Below the pieces are notes generated by a model. That model was not told the DNA's origin. It saw only the letters and a program-made list of their open reading frames with translations, and did no database searches. The translations under genes were made by a program, and so were the position numbers. A stretch of 64,000 nt of DNA, from positions 434,001 through 498,000 of the forward strand of contig CBDBIW010000015.1 of the NCBI GenBank assembly GCA_965206015.1, given 5' to 3'. The stretch is from JAJCYL01 sp965206015 (GTDB taxonomy: Bacteria; Bacteroidota; Bacteroidia; Cytophagales; Cyclobacteriaceae). This document shows, piece after piece, positions 8,591-17,478 of this stretch (position 1 is its first letter; each line of letters begins with the position of its first letter).

Positions 8591-9172
8591 TTAACTCTTG
8601 TTCATTTCAAGTTTGATGTCAAGGGTAACTTCTTCACCCACTGCAACACCACCGCTCTCGATTACATTATTCCATGTCAATCCCCAATCTTTCCTGTTGA
8701 TCACGCCGCTTACTTTAAAACCAGCCTTCATGCCTTTGCCTGTATCCACTGTTCCATTAAATTTCACGTCCAGTGAAACTGACTTGGTTACACCATGCAT
8801 AGTGAGATCACCACTCATTGAATATTTTCCGTCACTTACTTTCTTAAACCCAGAGCTTTTGAAAGATAGTTCTGGAAATTTCTCTACATCGAAAAAATCT
8901 CCTGACTTTAAGTGGCCGTCTCTGCGGTCATTACCAGTGTTTATGCTACCAGCCTTGGCGGTAAACGAGATTGTTGCGTCTGTTAAATCATCTTTTGATG
9001 CGGTAAGTGAGCCATCGAAATCGTCGAATTTCCCGTCGACTTCAGAAATAACCATGTGGTCAATTGAAAAACCAATTGTTGAATGGTTTTTATCAATCGC
9101 CCAGGTGGCTTGAGCTGAGGCATTAATTAAAAATGCGAACAGCATTGCAATAGATAAGTAAATTTTTCTCAT
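8591..9172 (-). CDS. YceI-family periplasmic lipid-binding protein
   Basis: A 193-residue secreted protein: signal peptide to about residue 21 (LINASAQA), then the YceI lipocalin-like barrel. Diagnostic blocks are WAIDKNHSTIGFSIDHMVIS near the mature N-terminus, TGNDRRDGHLKSGDFFDVEKFP in the middle and SGVINRKDWGLTWNNVIESGG near the C-terminus. Family members bind isoprenoid or polyprenyl lipids and are often induced by stress or low pH. The gene is monocistronic with its own terminator. Length is normal and no lesion is seen. Confidence 0.93.
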   Translation of the reverse strand: MRKIYLSIAMLFAFLINASAQATWAIDKNHSTIGFSIDHMVISEVDGKFDDFDGSLTASKDDLTDATISFTAKAGSINTGNDRRDGHLKSGDFFDVEKFPELSFKSSGFKKVSDGKYSMSGDLTMHGVTKSVSLDVKFNGTVDTGKGMKAGFKVSGVINRKDWGLTWNNVIESGGVAVGEEVTLDIKLEMNKS

Positions 9173-9473
9173 GTCAATTCAGTATTTAATTAAATAATGT
9201 TGGTACATATATCTTAACCTTGAACTGCTTTTGAAGCTATTATGTTTCAAAAGCAATATTGAATTTACATTAACATTTTGAAAACGGTTACCTAAACGGA
9301 ACTTTCATCATGTTTTTTTTAATACTAACGACACTAGTGTGAGGCCTTCTGTGTATTAAAATAGGTCAGGAAGTTTATTATGTGCCCAATTAATATTTAT
9401 TTAGCCTCGATTTTCAGAGCATATAGCAATTGGGAGTAGGAATAATTGGTTTTAAGAAAACGGAAATCCAGAA

Positions 9474-10577
9474 ATGTTAATTGGTGTAGTTAAGGAGGAT
9501 GACCCCCGGGTTGCGTTAGTTCCCGAGGTCGTTAAAAAGATTGAAGATGAAAAGAATAAGGTTTGCGTTGAGAATAATGCAGGCGACTCGGTTTTCTTTC
9601 ACGATATCCACTTCCAACAAGCTCAAGCTCGAATTGACAAGCGCTCTAACATTCTTAAGGATTCAGATATCCTTGTAACACTGAAGCCTTCAGCAGAAGC
9701 TGATTTAAAACAACTCAAAAAGGGAGCCATCTACATTTCTATGTTTGAACCTTATGCGAATAAGAGTGCTGTTTGTGAGCTCTTATCAAAGTATCCGGTT
9801 TCAACTTTTAGCCTTGATATGATTCCTAGAGTTACTATGGGTCAATCAATGGATGTCCTTTCATCAATGGCTTCGATAGCAGGTTATAAAGCAGTTATAG
9901 AGGCTGCTAATATTCTGCCACGTTACTTTCCAATGTTAACTACTGCCGCCGGTACAATACCTCCGGCCAAGGTGCTTATTATAGGTGCCGGAGTCGCTGG
10001 CCTTCAGTCTGTTGCAACTGCCAAAAGATTGGGCGCAGTAGTTGAAGTGTTTGATACGAGAAGCGCAGTTAAAGAAGAAGTAAAAAGTCTTGGAGCAAAA
10101 TTCGTTGAAGTAGAGGGAGCTACCGATGACAAAGGAGCAGGAGGATATGCTGTAGAGCAAACGGAAGAATTTAAAAAGAAGCAAGCTGATTTGATTAAAG
10201 AAAGGGCAATTCAAGCAGATGTCATAATAACCACAGCTCAATTGAGAGGTAAACCAGCTCCTGAGTTAATCTCTAAAGAAGCTGTGAATGAAATGAAAGA
10301 GGGGTCAGTAATTGTCGATTTGGCAGCTTCTACAGGGGGTAATTGTGAACTTACTCAGAATGATAAAACGGTTGTTGAATATGGTGTATCCATCATCGGA
10401 AATTCAGAGCTTCATTCTTCAGCACCAATCCATGCCAGTCAACTCTATAGCAAGAACATCCATAATTTTCTTAAACTGATAGTGAAGGATGGAGTGTTGG
10501 ATTTGGATATGGAGAACGAAATATTAAAATCAACGTGCCTTACTTTTGAAGGAGAATTAAGGTACAAATCGAATTAA
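9474..10577 (+). CDS. pntAA: NAD(P) transhydrogenase subunit alpha part 1
   Basis: Soluble NAD(H)-binding component (domain I) of proton-translocating transhydrogenase, which uses the proton gradient to make NADPH from NADH. The 367-residue protein has the alanine dehydrogenase/PNT N-terminal region (VGVVKEDDPRVALVPE-like start), the loop MSSMASIAGYKAVIEAA, and the dinucleotide-binding motif VLIIGAGVAGLQSVATAKRLGA at about residues 165-186. The split of alpha into two polypeptides is the arrangement seen in many non-enteric bacteria. First gene of a three-gene operon; four bases precede the next start. Confidence 0.95.
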   Translation: MLIGVVKEDDPRVALVPEVVKKIEDEKNKVCVENNAGDSVFFHDIHFQQAQARIDKRSNILKDSDILVTLKPSAEADLKQLKKGAIYISMFEPYANKSAVCELLSKYPVSTFSLDMIPRVTMGQSMDVLSSMASIAGYKAVIEAANILPRYFPMLTTAAGTIPPAKVLIIGAGVAGLQSVATAKRLGAVVEVFDTRSAVKEEVKSLGAKFVEVEGATDDKGAGGYAVEQTEEFKKKQADLIKERAIQADVIITTAQLRGKPAPELISKEAVNEMKEGSVIVDLAASTGGNCELTQNDKTVVEYGVSIIGNSELHSSAPIHASQLYSKNIHNFLKLIVKDGVLDLDMENEILKSTCLTFEGELRYKSN

Positions 10578-10580
10578 CCC

Positions 10581-10922
10581 ATGGACCAAATCATACAGTT
10601 TTTGAGTGAAAACCTTCCCATGATTTACATTCTGGTTCTAGCTGTATTGCTTGGAACTGAAGTGATATCAAAAGTGCCAACGGTATTACATACACCCCTT
10701 ATGTCCGGGGCGAATGCTATTAGTGGAGTGGTGGTAATAGGAGCAATCATTTTAATGCGTCAGGCGGAGCCTGGTAATTATCTTGTATTAGTCCTGGGTT
10801 TTCTTGGAATTGCATTAGCAACAATAAATGTAGTTGGTGGTTATGCGGTGACTCATCGGATGTTAGATATGTTTAGTAGGAAAAAGAAAAAGAGCCAGGC
10901 CCGTGATAATCACTATAGTTGA
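10581..10922 (+). CDS. pntAB: NAD(P) transhydrogenase subunit alpha part 2
   Basis: Small membrane component (N-terminal part of domain II) of the transhydrogenase. It has 113 residues with three to four hydrophobic segments (about 10-30, 42-60, 65-88) and the expected block VPTVLHTPLMSGANAISG, conserved in the alpha-2 family. The basic C-terminal tail RKKKKSQ faces the cytoplasm. Its 3' end overlaps the start of pntB by 20 bases, indicating translational coupling. Length is typical of free-standing alpha-2 subunits. Confidence 0.93.
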   Translation: MDQIIQFLSENLPMIYILVLAVLLGTEVISKVPTVLHTPLMSGANAISGVVVIGAIILMRQAEPGNYLVLVLGFLGIALATINVVGGYAVTHRMLDMFSRKKKKSQARDNHYS

Positions 10923-12294
10923 TACCATCTGCCTAATTGTAATAATCCTGTTCATTGTTGGTCTTAAAAGACTGAGTTCAGCAGATACTGCAAGAAATGG
11001 CAATTTAATCGCTGCCTCAGCAATGGGCATCGCCATAATAACTACCCTCGTCTATCCAATGGAGGGCTTTGCTAACAATTATGCCTGGATTAGTGGTGGG
11101 CTTTTGTTAGGTACAATTATAGGTTACGTGGCAGCAAAGAAAGTGGCCATGACCGCCATGCCTGAAATGGTGTCGTTATTCAATGGTTTGGGTGGTGCAG
11201 CTACCATGTTGATCGCTATCGTTGAATTCTATAATTACCCCTCAGGTGTATCTCTCCTAAATGGTCAAATGATAACTACAGACTTCGCCCTTTTTGTAGG
11301 ATGTATATCCTTTACCGGTAGTCTGATTGCCTACGGAAAATTGCAGGGATTTTTAAGGGACTCATTGGTATTGCCTTATCCCAAGGTTGTTAATATGGTT
11401 TTATTGGTTGCCATAATTGGGGTTAGTGCCCATTTGCTTATTCAGCCTTCATTGGACTTCCATCTGGTTTTGATTCTATTGGTATTATCTCTCATATATG
11501 GCGTAACTTTCGTAACGCCAATAGGTGGTGGCGACATGCCCGTCGTCATCTCTTTACTGAATTCTTTCACCGGTTTAGGAGCTGCATTGGCCGGTTTAAT
11601 CTATAACAACCAGGTTATGCTTGTAGGCGGTATACTGGTTGGCGCATCGGGAACTATACTGACTGTTCTGATGTGCGAGGCTATGAACCGCAGCTTATTA
11701 AATGTCATCATCGGTGGATTTGGTGGAGGAGGAATTGCCGCTGGCGGTGGCAGCAGAGATGAAGTGATTAAAGAAGCATCACTCGCTGACTTGGCCATCG
11801 AACTTAAATATTCACACAAAGTTTACATTGTGCCAGGTTATGGCTTGGCTGTGGCACAAGCTCAACATATTTGTAGCGAATTGGATGCGCTGTTAGAAGC
11901 AGAGGGGGTGGTTGTGAAATATGCTATTCACCCGGTTGCCGGACGTATGCCTGGTCACATGAATGTGCTTTTGGCCGAAGCCAATGTTCCCTATCCGAAG
12001 TTAATTGATTTGGAAGAGGCCAATAAAGATTTTCCGTCCACGGATGTTGTGTTAGTGATTGGTGCCAATGATGTTGTTAATCCAGCGGCCAAAGAAGATT
12101 CGTCAAGCCCAATTTATGGAATGCCAATACTTGATGTGGAGATGGCAAAAAGCATAGTCATTCTGAAACGTAGCATGAGTGCTGGTTATGCCGGCATCCA
12201 GAATCAGCTATTCTTTGGAGATCGTTCCAGGATGCTATTTGGTGACGCAAAAAATAGCCTACAGAAGCTGGTAGACGAGATAGGGAACGTTTAG
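10903..12294 (+). CDS. pntB: NAD(P) transhydrogenase subunit beta
   Basis: NADP(H)-binding and proton-channel subunit. The 463-residue protein has an N-terminal membrane half with about eight helices and a soluble C-terminal domain III carrying IVPGYGLAVAQAQH, HPVAGRMPGHMNVLLAEA and the GANDVVNPAA block that binds NADP. A GTG at 10903 is the best start and overlaps pntAB by 20 bases. It converges with the TRAP binding-protein gene, overlapping its end by 4 bases. The operon gives the cell a route to NADPH for biosynthesis and redox defence. Confidence 0.95.
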   Translation: MIITIVDTICLIVIILFIVGLKRLSSADTARNGNLIAASAMGIAIITTLVYPMEGFANNYAWISGGLLLGTIIGYVAAKKVAMTAMPEMVSLFNGLGGAATMLIAIVEFYNYPSGVSLLNGQMITTDFALFVGCISFTGSLIAYGKLQGFLRDSLVLPYPKVVNMVLLVAIIGVSAHLLIQPSLDFHLVLILLVLSLIYGVTFVTPIGGGDMPVVISLLNSFTGLGAALAGLIYNNQVMLVGGILVGASGTILTVLMCEAMNRSLLNVIIGGFGGGGIAAGGGSRDEVIKEASLADLAIELKYSHKVYIVPGYGLAVAQAQHICSELDALLEAEGVVVKYAIHPVAGRMPGHMNVLLAEANVPYPKLIDLEEANKDFPSTDVVLVIGANDVVNPAAKEDSSSPIYGMPILDVEMAKSIVILKRSMSAGYAGIQNQLFFGDRSRMLFGDAKNSLQKLVDEIGNV

Positions 12295-13025
12295 TAAAAT
12301 TCATCCATAACCTTCTCGGTGATCTCAGCCCAGCCATCAATACTGTTTCTGCATTTCTGATAGGCCTTGTAAATTCTTTCTTCTTTTTCACCTTGTGCAG
12401 TCAGTTCACCAATCACTTCTTTGGTATAGATGCGCAATTGATCTAGCACTTCTTTCGGAAACATTCTTGGTGTAACTCCCTCTTCATCGATTAGTTTTTT
12501 GAGGTAGATGCTGTTTTTGATCTCAAATTCCAACCACATCCAAGTGTTAATACGACCTGCCGCCCCTTTGATTATTTGTTGTAAGTCTGAAGACAACTCC
12601 TGGTACCTGGGTTTGTTAACCAACAATTCTAATACGGTCCCCGGTTCATGCCATCCGGGATAATAGTAATATTTGGCAGCACCTGCCCAGTAATAGGATG
12701 CCCCGTGGCCTAATTCTATTGCCCCGTTACTTACCGCATCAAAGCATTCTAATGCTGGAATTAATTCTCCCCCTCCGTATACCTGAATCTTCATTCTACC
12801 ACCAGACATCTTTTCAACAAAGTAGGCAAACATGTTGCACCCCTCACCAACTACTGGAAAATTAGGAGGCCAGGTAGTAACCATTTTCCAAAGTACAGTC
12901 TTATTAAAGTTGATGTATGGGGTGTTTATTTTCGCTTGTTCTGGAGTACAACCGAGGAGAGCTGAACCTCCAATAGCACCCATTGTACCTCCTTGGATGA
13001 ACTTTCTTCTATTTACTTTTTTCAT
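12291..13025 (-). pseudogene. TRAP transporter substrate-binding protein (DctP family) with large internal deletion
   Basis: The start is best placed at MKKVNRRKFIQGG, a twin-arginine-type signal followed by a lipobox-like ALLGC. The mature part begins as in DctP proteins that bind keto acids (VLWKMVTTWPPNFPVVGEG) and reaches GHGASYYWAGA, then jumps to AKYYYYPGWHEPGTVLELLVN. In the family these blocks are separated by roughly 110 residues that hold the substrate-binding arginine region. The ORF is about 244 residues instead of about 360, with the deletion in frame. No dctQ or dctM genes are nearby. Very likely non-functional, although a translated product is possible. Confidence 0.78.
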
Positions 13026-13219
13026 TCGCATCCTCAATCATTCCAAATTACAACTAGTCTGAGAGGAAACCTGACTTTTTGCAGTTTCAGTTTTGCTGAC
13101 ATTTTGGCTTATTATAAGATGAAATTGCATTGAGATACGACATACTGGCGCAATAATTGGAGAATATTAAGATGGTAAGCCTTTTGATAGATGAATGTCA
13201 GAACGGAATTTGACGAACT

Positions 13220-15832
13220 ATGAATCTAAATAATTATACTATAAAATCTCAGGAGGCACTTAATAAGGCAGCGGAGATTGCCATAGCCAATCAGCAACAA
13301 CATGTAGAACCTGGTCATCTATTGCAGGGTATTTTCCAATCGGATGAAAATGTTGTCAACTTTTTAGTGAAGAAGTTAAGTATCAACAAAGAGATTATTG
13401 ATTCCGGTTTGGATAAGATAATCAATACCTATCCTAAAGTATCCGGGCAGCAGACATTTCTTTCCAATGATACCGAACAGATTTTGCAAAAGGCAAATTC
13501 CTTTTTGAAAGAATTTAAAGATGAATATGTTGCGGTTGAGCATCTATTGTTAGCAATACTCGCTGGAAAAGATAAAGTAGCTGACTTGCTTAAAAGAGTT
13601 GGTGTTGCTGAAAAAGATTTAAAGGCTGCCATTATGGAATTGCGTGGAGGCGACACCGTAAATGATCCCGGTGCTGAATCAAAATATCGCTCATTAGAGC
13701 GGTACTCAAAAAACCTGAATCAACTGGCCCGGGAGGGTAAAATTGATCCGGTAATTGGCAGAGATGAGGAGATCAGACGTGTATTGCAGATCCTCTCCAG
13801 GAGGACCAAGAACAACCCTATTTTACTTGGTGAACCGGGGGTCGGCAAAACAGCTATCGTCGAAGGTATGTCCCAGCGAATTGTAGATGGTGATGTGCCT
13901 GAAAATTTAAAATCAAAAACCCTGATCTCGCTTGACATGGGTTTGTTGGTAGCAGGAGCCAAGTATAAAGGGGAGTTTGAAGAGAGACTTAAGTCTGTTA
14001 TTAAAGAAGTAACAGATTCAAATGGAGAAATACTTTTATTCATAGATGAAATCCATACCTTGATCGGTGCTGGTTCGGGGGGTGACGGAGCAATGGATGC
14101 GGCAAACCTTCTAAAACCTGCATTGGCAAGAGGGCAGCTCCATGCCATTGGAGCGACAACACTTAAGGAATACCAGAAGCATATGGAGAAAGACAAGGCC
14201 CTTGAGCGTCGTTTCCAGGCAGTTATTGTTGATGAACCCTCAATTAAAGATTCAATATCAATTTTGAGAGGTATAAAAGAGAAATACGAAGTGCATCATG
14301 GTGTCAGAGTCAAAGATGATGCTGTAATATCTGCCGTAGAGTTATCAAATAGATATATTTCTGACCGCTTTCTGCCAGATAAGGCCATAGACTTAATGGA
14401 TGAAGCGGCCTCCAAACTTCGAATCGAGATTGACAGCTTGCCTGAAGAATTGGATGAATTGCAGCGCAAAATAATGCAATTGGAAATTGAACGAGAGGCC
14501 ATCCGAAGGGAAAAAGACACAGGGAAAGAAGCAATTTTATCTAAAACAATTGCAGAATTGTCGGAAGAGAGAAATGTTTTAAAGGCCAGGTGGGAAAACG
14601 AGAAGGCCATAATCCAGGGGATTCAGCAGGAGAAAGAAAATATTGAAAGGTTTAAGCATGAAGCTGAACAGGCTGAGAGATCAGGAGATTATGGACTGGT
14701 TGCGGAAATCCGGTACGGTAAAATAACCGAGTCAGAGGCGAAACTGGCAAAATACCAGGAAGCATTAAAAAATATGCAAGATGGTAACACTTTATTGAAG
14801 GAGGAAGTGGATGCGGAGGATATCGCAGAAGTGGTAGCCAAATGGACAGGTATTCCCCTTTCAAAAATGTTACAAAGCGATAGAGAGAAATTGCTTCATT
14901 TAGAAGAGGAGTTATCAAAACGAATTGCCGGTCAGGATGAAGCGATAACGGCTATTGCAGATGCGGTAAGGAGAAGCAGGGCTGGCCTTCAGGACCCTAA
15001 ACGACCAATTGGGTCATTTATATTTCTTGGTACTACTGGTGTTGGTAAGACGGAATTAGCAAAAGCACTGGCGGAGTATTTGTTTAATGATGAAAATTCA
15101 ATGGTGCGAATTGACATGTCCGAATATCAAGAAAGGCATGCAGTCAGCCGCCTAGTAGGGGCACCTCCTGGTTATGTTGGATACGATGAAGGCGGACAAT
15201 TAACTGAGGCAGTCAGAAGGAAACCTTATTCCGTCATCTTGTTAGATGAGATAGAAAAGGGCCATCCGGATGTATTCAATATTCTACTTCAGGTTCTGGA
15301 TGATGGTAGATTAACAGATAACAAAGGAAGGATTGCCAATTTCAAGAATACCATTATTATCATGACTACGAATATTGGGTCGCACTTGATTCAAGAAGGC
15401 TTTGAAAAAATGACCAATAGGAATGAGGAAGAAATACTTGAGCAAACAAAAGTGAGGGTCTTTGAGTTATTGAGGAAATCAGTGAGACCAGAGTTCCTTA
15501 ATCGCGTGGACGAAACCATAATGTTCCAGCCATTGTCTAAAAGCGGCGTCCGGAAGATAGTTTCGATACAATTTAAACTGATACGGAAGCGTCTAGAAGA
15601 TTCTGGCATAAAAATTGAGAGTAGTAATGAAGTATTGGACCAGTTAGGACAATTAGGATTCGACCCGCAGTTTGGAGCAAGACCATTGAAGCGAGTGATA
15701 CAGCGGGAGATACTCAATAGGTTGTCGAAAATGATCCTTGAAGGAAGCATAAATAATGATTCAGTTGTCGGAATGACCCTGAATGATAATAAGGAAATAG
15801 ATTTCATCAATTTGGATGATGTAAAGATTTAA
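13220..15832 (+). CDS. clpB: ATP-dependent disaggregase ClpB
   Basis: Hsp100 chaperone that, with DnaK, pulls polypeptides out of aggregates. The 870-residue protein has the ClpN repeat domain (1-145), a first AAA+ module with Walker A GEPGVGKTA near residue 206 and Walker B LFIDEIHT, a long coiled-coil M domain (about 410-530, EEN-rich) that distinguishes ClpB from ClpA/C, and a second AAA+ module with GTTGVGKTELAKALAE near 605 and VILLDEIEKGHP. The C-terminal D2-small domain ends in FGARPLKRVIQ. Monocistronic; terminator at 15866. Confidence 0.97.
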   Translation: MNLNNYTIKSQEALNKAAEIAIANQQQHVEPGHLLQGIFQSDENVVNFLVKKLSINKEIIDSGLDKIINTYPKVSGQQTFLSNDTEQILQKANSFLKEFKDEYVAVEHLLLAILAGKDKVADLLKRVGVAEKDLKAAIMELRGGDTVNDPGAESKYRSLERYSKNLNQLAREGKIDPVIGRDEEIRRVLQILSRRTKNNPILLGEPGVGKTAIVEGMSQRIVDGDVPENLKSKTLISLDMGLLVAGAKYKGEFEERLKSVIKEVTDSNGEILLFIDEIHTLIGAGSGGDGAMDAANLLKPALARGQLHAIGATTLKEYQKHMEKDKALERRFQAVIVDEPSIKDSISILRGIKEKYEVHHGVRVKDDAVISAVELSNRYISDRFLPDKAIDLMDEAASKLRIEIDSLPEELDELQRKIMQLEIEREAIRREKDTGKEAILSKTIAELSEERNVLKARWENEKAIIQGIQQEKENIERFKHEAEQAERSGDYGLVAEIRYGKITESEAKLAKYQEALKNMQDGNTLLKEEVDAEDIAEVVAKWTGIPLSKMLQSDREKLLHLEEELSKRIAGQDEAITAIADAVRRSRAGLQDPKRPIGSFIFLGTTGVGKTELAKALAEYLFNDENSMVRIDMSEYQERHAVSRLVGAPPGYVGYDEGGQLTEAVRRKPYSVILLDEIEKGHPDVFNILLQVLDDGRLTDNKGRIANFKNTIIIMTTNIGSHLIQEGFEKMTNRNEEEILEQTKVRVFELLRKSVRPEFLNRVDETIMFQPLSKSGVRKIVSIQFKLIRKRLEDSGIKIESSNEVLDQLGQLGFDPQFGARPLKRVIQREILNRLSKMILEGSINNDSVVGMTLNDNKEIDFINLDDVKI

Positions 15833-15865
15833 ACGGTTGGTTTAGGTTGTTAATTCTGGGTGTTT

Positions 15866-15893
15866 GAAAGGGGGCGGGGCCCCTTTCTTTTTA
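15866..15893 (+). terminator. Intrinsic terminator of clpB
   Basis: GAAAGGGG at 15866-15873 pairs with CCCCTTTC at 15880-15887 and is followed by a run of T. It lies 34 bases after the clpB stop. Confidence 0.9.
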
Positions 15894-15960
15894 GATACAC
15901 CCAACTAGATACACCCAACTCTTGATACACCCAACTCTTGCTAAATCTTGCTAAATCTTG
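15893..15960. repeat. Cluster of short tandem duplications after clpB
   Basis: AGATACACCCAACT occurs twice in tandem (15893-15920), a variant CTTGATACACCCAACT follows (15921-15936), then CTTGCTAAAT twice in tandem (15937-15956). Three successive duplication events in 68 bases of non-coding DNA, similar in size to duplications elsewhere in the window. Confidence 0.9.
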
Positions 15961-16017
15961 AATTCTTTTGATGAGAGGCACTGATCTGTTCAAATGGAGG
16001 ATTTTGGACACCTGTTC

Positions 16018-16414
16018 CAGGAATAGTAACTTTCCTCCACCAGGCAGCGCACTTTGGCTGAGTTCAAAAACCGGCTATACCAATATCCCGAATTTTTTAT
16101 GATTCGTTGACTGGTTTCCAAATCATGTGTACCAGTCCAAAGCGTTGGGTGTACCCTTTGGCCCATTCGAAGTTATCAAGTAAGGTCCAGATGAAATATC
16201 CGGTGACATTGATACCTTCTTTTTTGGCGTGGAGGACCTCATTAATACAGGCTTGTAGAAACTGAACCCGATCAGTGTCCTTGATTTTATTTTCAGTTAC
16301 TGTGTCTTCAAATGCCGCTCCGTTCTCGGTAATGACCAACTCTTTGATTTGACTGTATTTCCCGAATTTTTTTAAGATGTTGTAGACGAATTTGGGATAA
16401 ACTTCACGGTTCAT
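16018..16414 (-). pseudogene. C-terminal fragment of GH1 beta-glucosidase
   Basis: The frame from 16414 gives REVYPKFVYNILKKF, the nucleophile motif ELVITENGAAF (Glu of ITENG), and GYFIWTLLDNFEWAKGYTQRFGLVH, the aglycone/glycone-site region of glycoside hydrolase family 1. Just after FGLVH the frame is lost; a one-base shift continues as DLETSQRIIKNSGYWYSRFL, the normal GH1 end. The N-terminal two thirds, including the acid/base NEP motif, are absent upstream. So this is a dead fragment with a frameshift as well. Confidence 0.87.
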
Positions 16415-16499
16415 GGTAGTGACTGAAACGTTTCTCAGATTGGCATCTACAATTTACTCCTGGGGGGTGTCACACGAGATGCAAATATGCTTGTCGTAT

Positions 16500-16703
16500 G
16501 AAATGCCGTCTGATACCCTGCAAAGGACGATTTTTGAAAATGGTTCTCATACAAAGGAGAAAAAATGAGAATAAATATATGAGTAGTGAATGACTATCGA
16601 ATGACGGGGTTTCTCTCCTGAATGAGCCGCATATCTTACCGAATGGGAGCGAATGACCCTAATACGCTATAAAATGCCGTCTGATACCCTGCAAATGGCG
16701 ATC
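16500..16703. repeat. Dispersed direct repeat in the spacer upstream of the sigma locus
   Basis: The 20-mer AATGCCGTCTGATACCCTGC, with matching flanks (CAAA and CGAT), occurs at about 16501 and again at about 16672. The intervening DNA is rich in GAATGA-type words. No coding function is recognised. Confidence 0.75.
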
Positions 16704-16802
16704 TTCTAAAGCACCTATCCAACGCAAATATACCGCCCGTATCCTGTAAATACCCCCGAACACCCTGCGACACTCCATACAGAATGTAACGAAATATCCC
16801 GT

Positions 16803-16835
16803 GGTTGTCGTATGGTTGTCGTATGGTTGTCGTAT
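16803..16835. repeat. 11-bp unit in three perfect tandem copies
   Basis: GGTTGTCGTAT is repeated three times without spacer (16803-16813, 16814-16824, 16825-16835). A related TTGTCGTATG also occurs near 16491 beside the first dispersed repeat. Confidence 0.9.
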
Positions 16836-17019
16836 GCGAATATTGTAAAAGTGCAATTTTATACAAGGGAATGATTTCTAATGAATTGTATTATTCCCTG
16901 TTTTTGAGGGTGTACTGCGCTCCTTAACCCCTGTTTATCATTAAATTGGCATAATGAGAACCACAGAATCTGGTTGTGCTCTTCCTGAGCTCTTCTGATT
17001 GTGCTATTCCTAAGCCAGT

Positions 17020-17080
17020 ATTCTCATTCAGAACGTCACATTCAGAATGAGAATTTTTGACATTCCGAATGAGACGATTT
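17020..17080. repeat. 61-bp palindromic element, copy A
   Basis: Identical over 61 bases to 40708-40768. It contains ATTCTCATTC and its reverse complement GAATGAGAAT 10-15 bases apart, and the word CATTC-N-GAATGAGA twice in direct orientation. The preceding 45 bases are also related between the two copies (two TTGT-N-CTATTCC-like words about 25 bases apart). It lies 400 bases upstream of the sigma-factor gene. A shared regulatory site or a small dispersed element are both possible. Confidence 0.9.
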
Positions 17081-17478
17081 GAACAGATCTATACCAATAA
17101 CTGGCCTACGGATTACAACATGAATCCTGATAAGCAATTATTCACAACCTGTTTTTATTCCGACAGATTTAATTTTGTGTTGAGCATTCGCTGGGATCAC
17201 TGATTAAGGATTCTATCTTCCTATGGAAAAGAAACTATGACCTACCTGGGTATTGGTGAAAAGACAATAAAGGAGACTTATATGAGATTTTGATTTCGTG
17301 AGTTTAACAAAACGACCGTTTTATCTAATGACACCCTTGGATTCATTGGATAATCACACTTCTGAACAGCACTTTTGAAAAAGAGTCCTTAAAACCGATG
17401 AGGTTTTATCGTGGACTTCCTCTATAGATTAGTTCAATTATTTAATATTAAGAATCAACCTTAATCTCCATATAACTT

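Larger units (their letters stand above)
16440..17478. other. 1-kb spacer with repeats and a possible coding relic, no intact gene
   Basis: This stretch holds two copies of a 23-bp repeat, an 11-bp triplication and one copy of the 61-bp element. A short open frame at about 17075-17203 reads FEQIYTNNWPTDYNMNP and could be the C-terminus of a lost protein, but no family is recognised. The ORFs on the minus strand between 16636 and 16866 are built from repeats and look spurious. The promoter of the sigma-factor gene should lie near 17430-17475 but no clear boxes were found. Confidence 0.6.

Noticed and set aside
13429..15810. Long minus-strand frames opposite clpB
   Set aside because: Frequent in AT-rich coding DNA; no motifs, and clpB fills the plus strand completely.
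16803..16835. Three tandem copies as a possible CRISPR remnant
   Set aside because: The unit is 11 bp without spacers and no cas genes are present.
16636..16866. Minus-strand ORF of 76 codons in the spacer
   Set aside because: It is made of the 11-bp triplication and the dispersed repeat, and no protein family fits.
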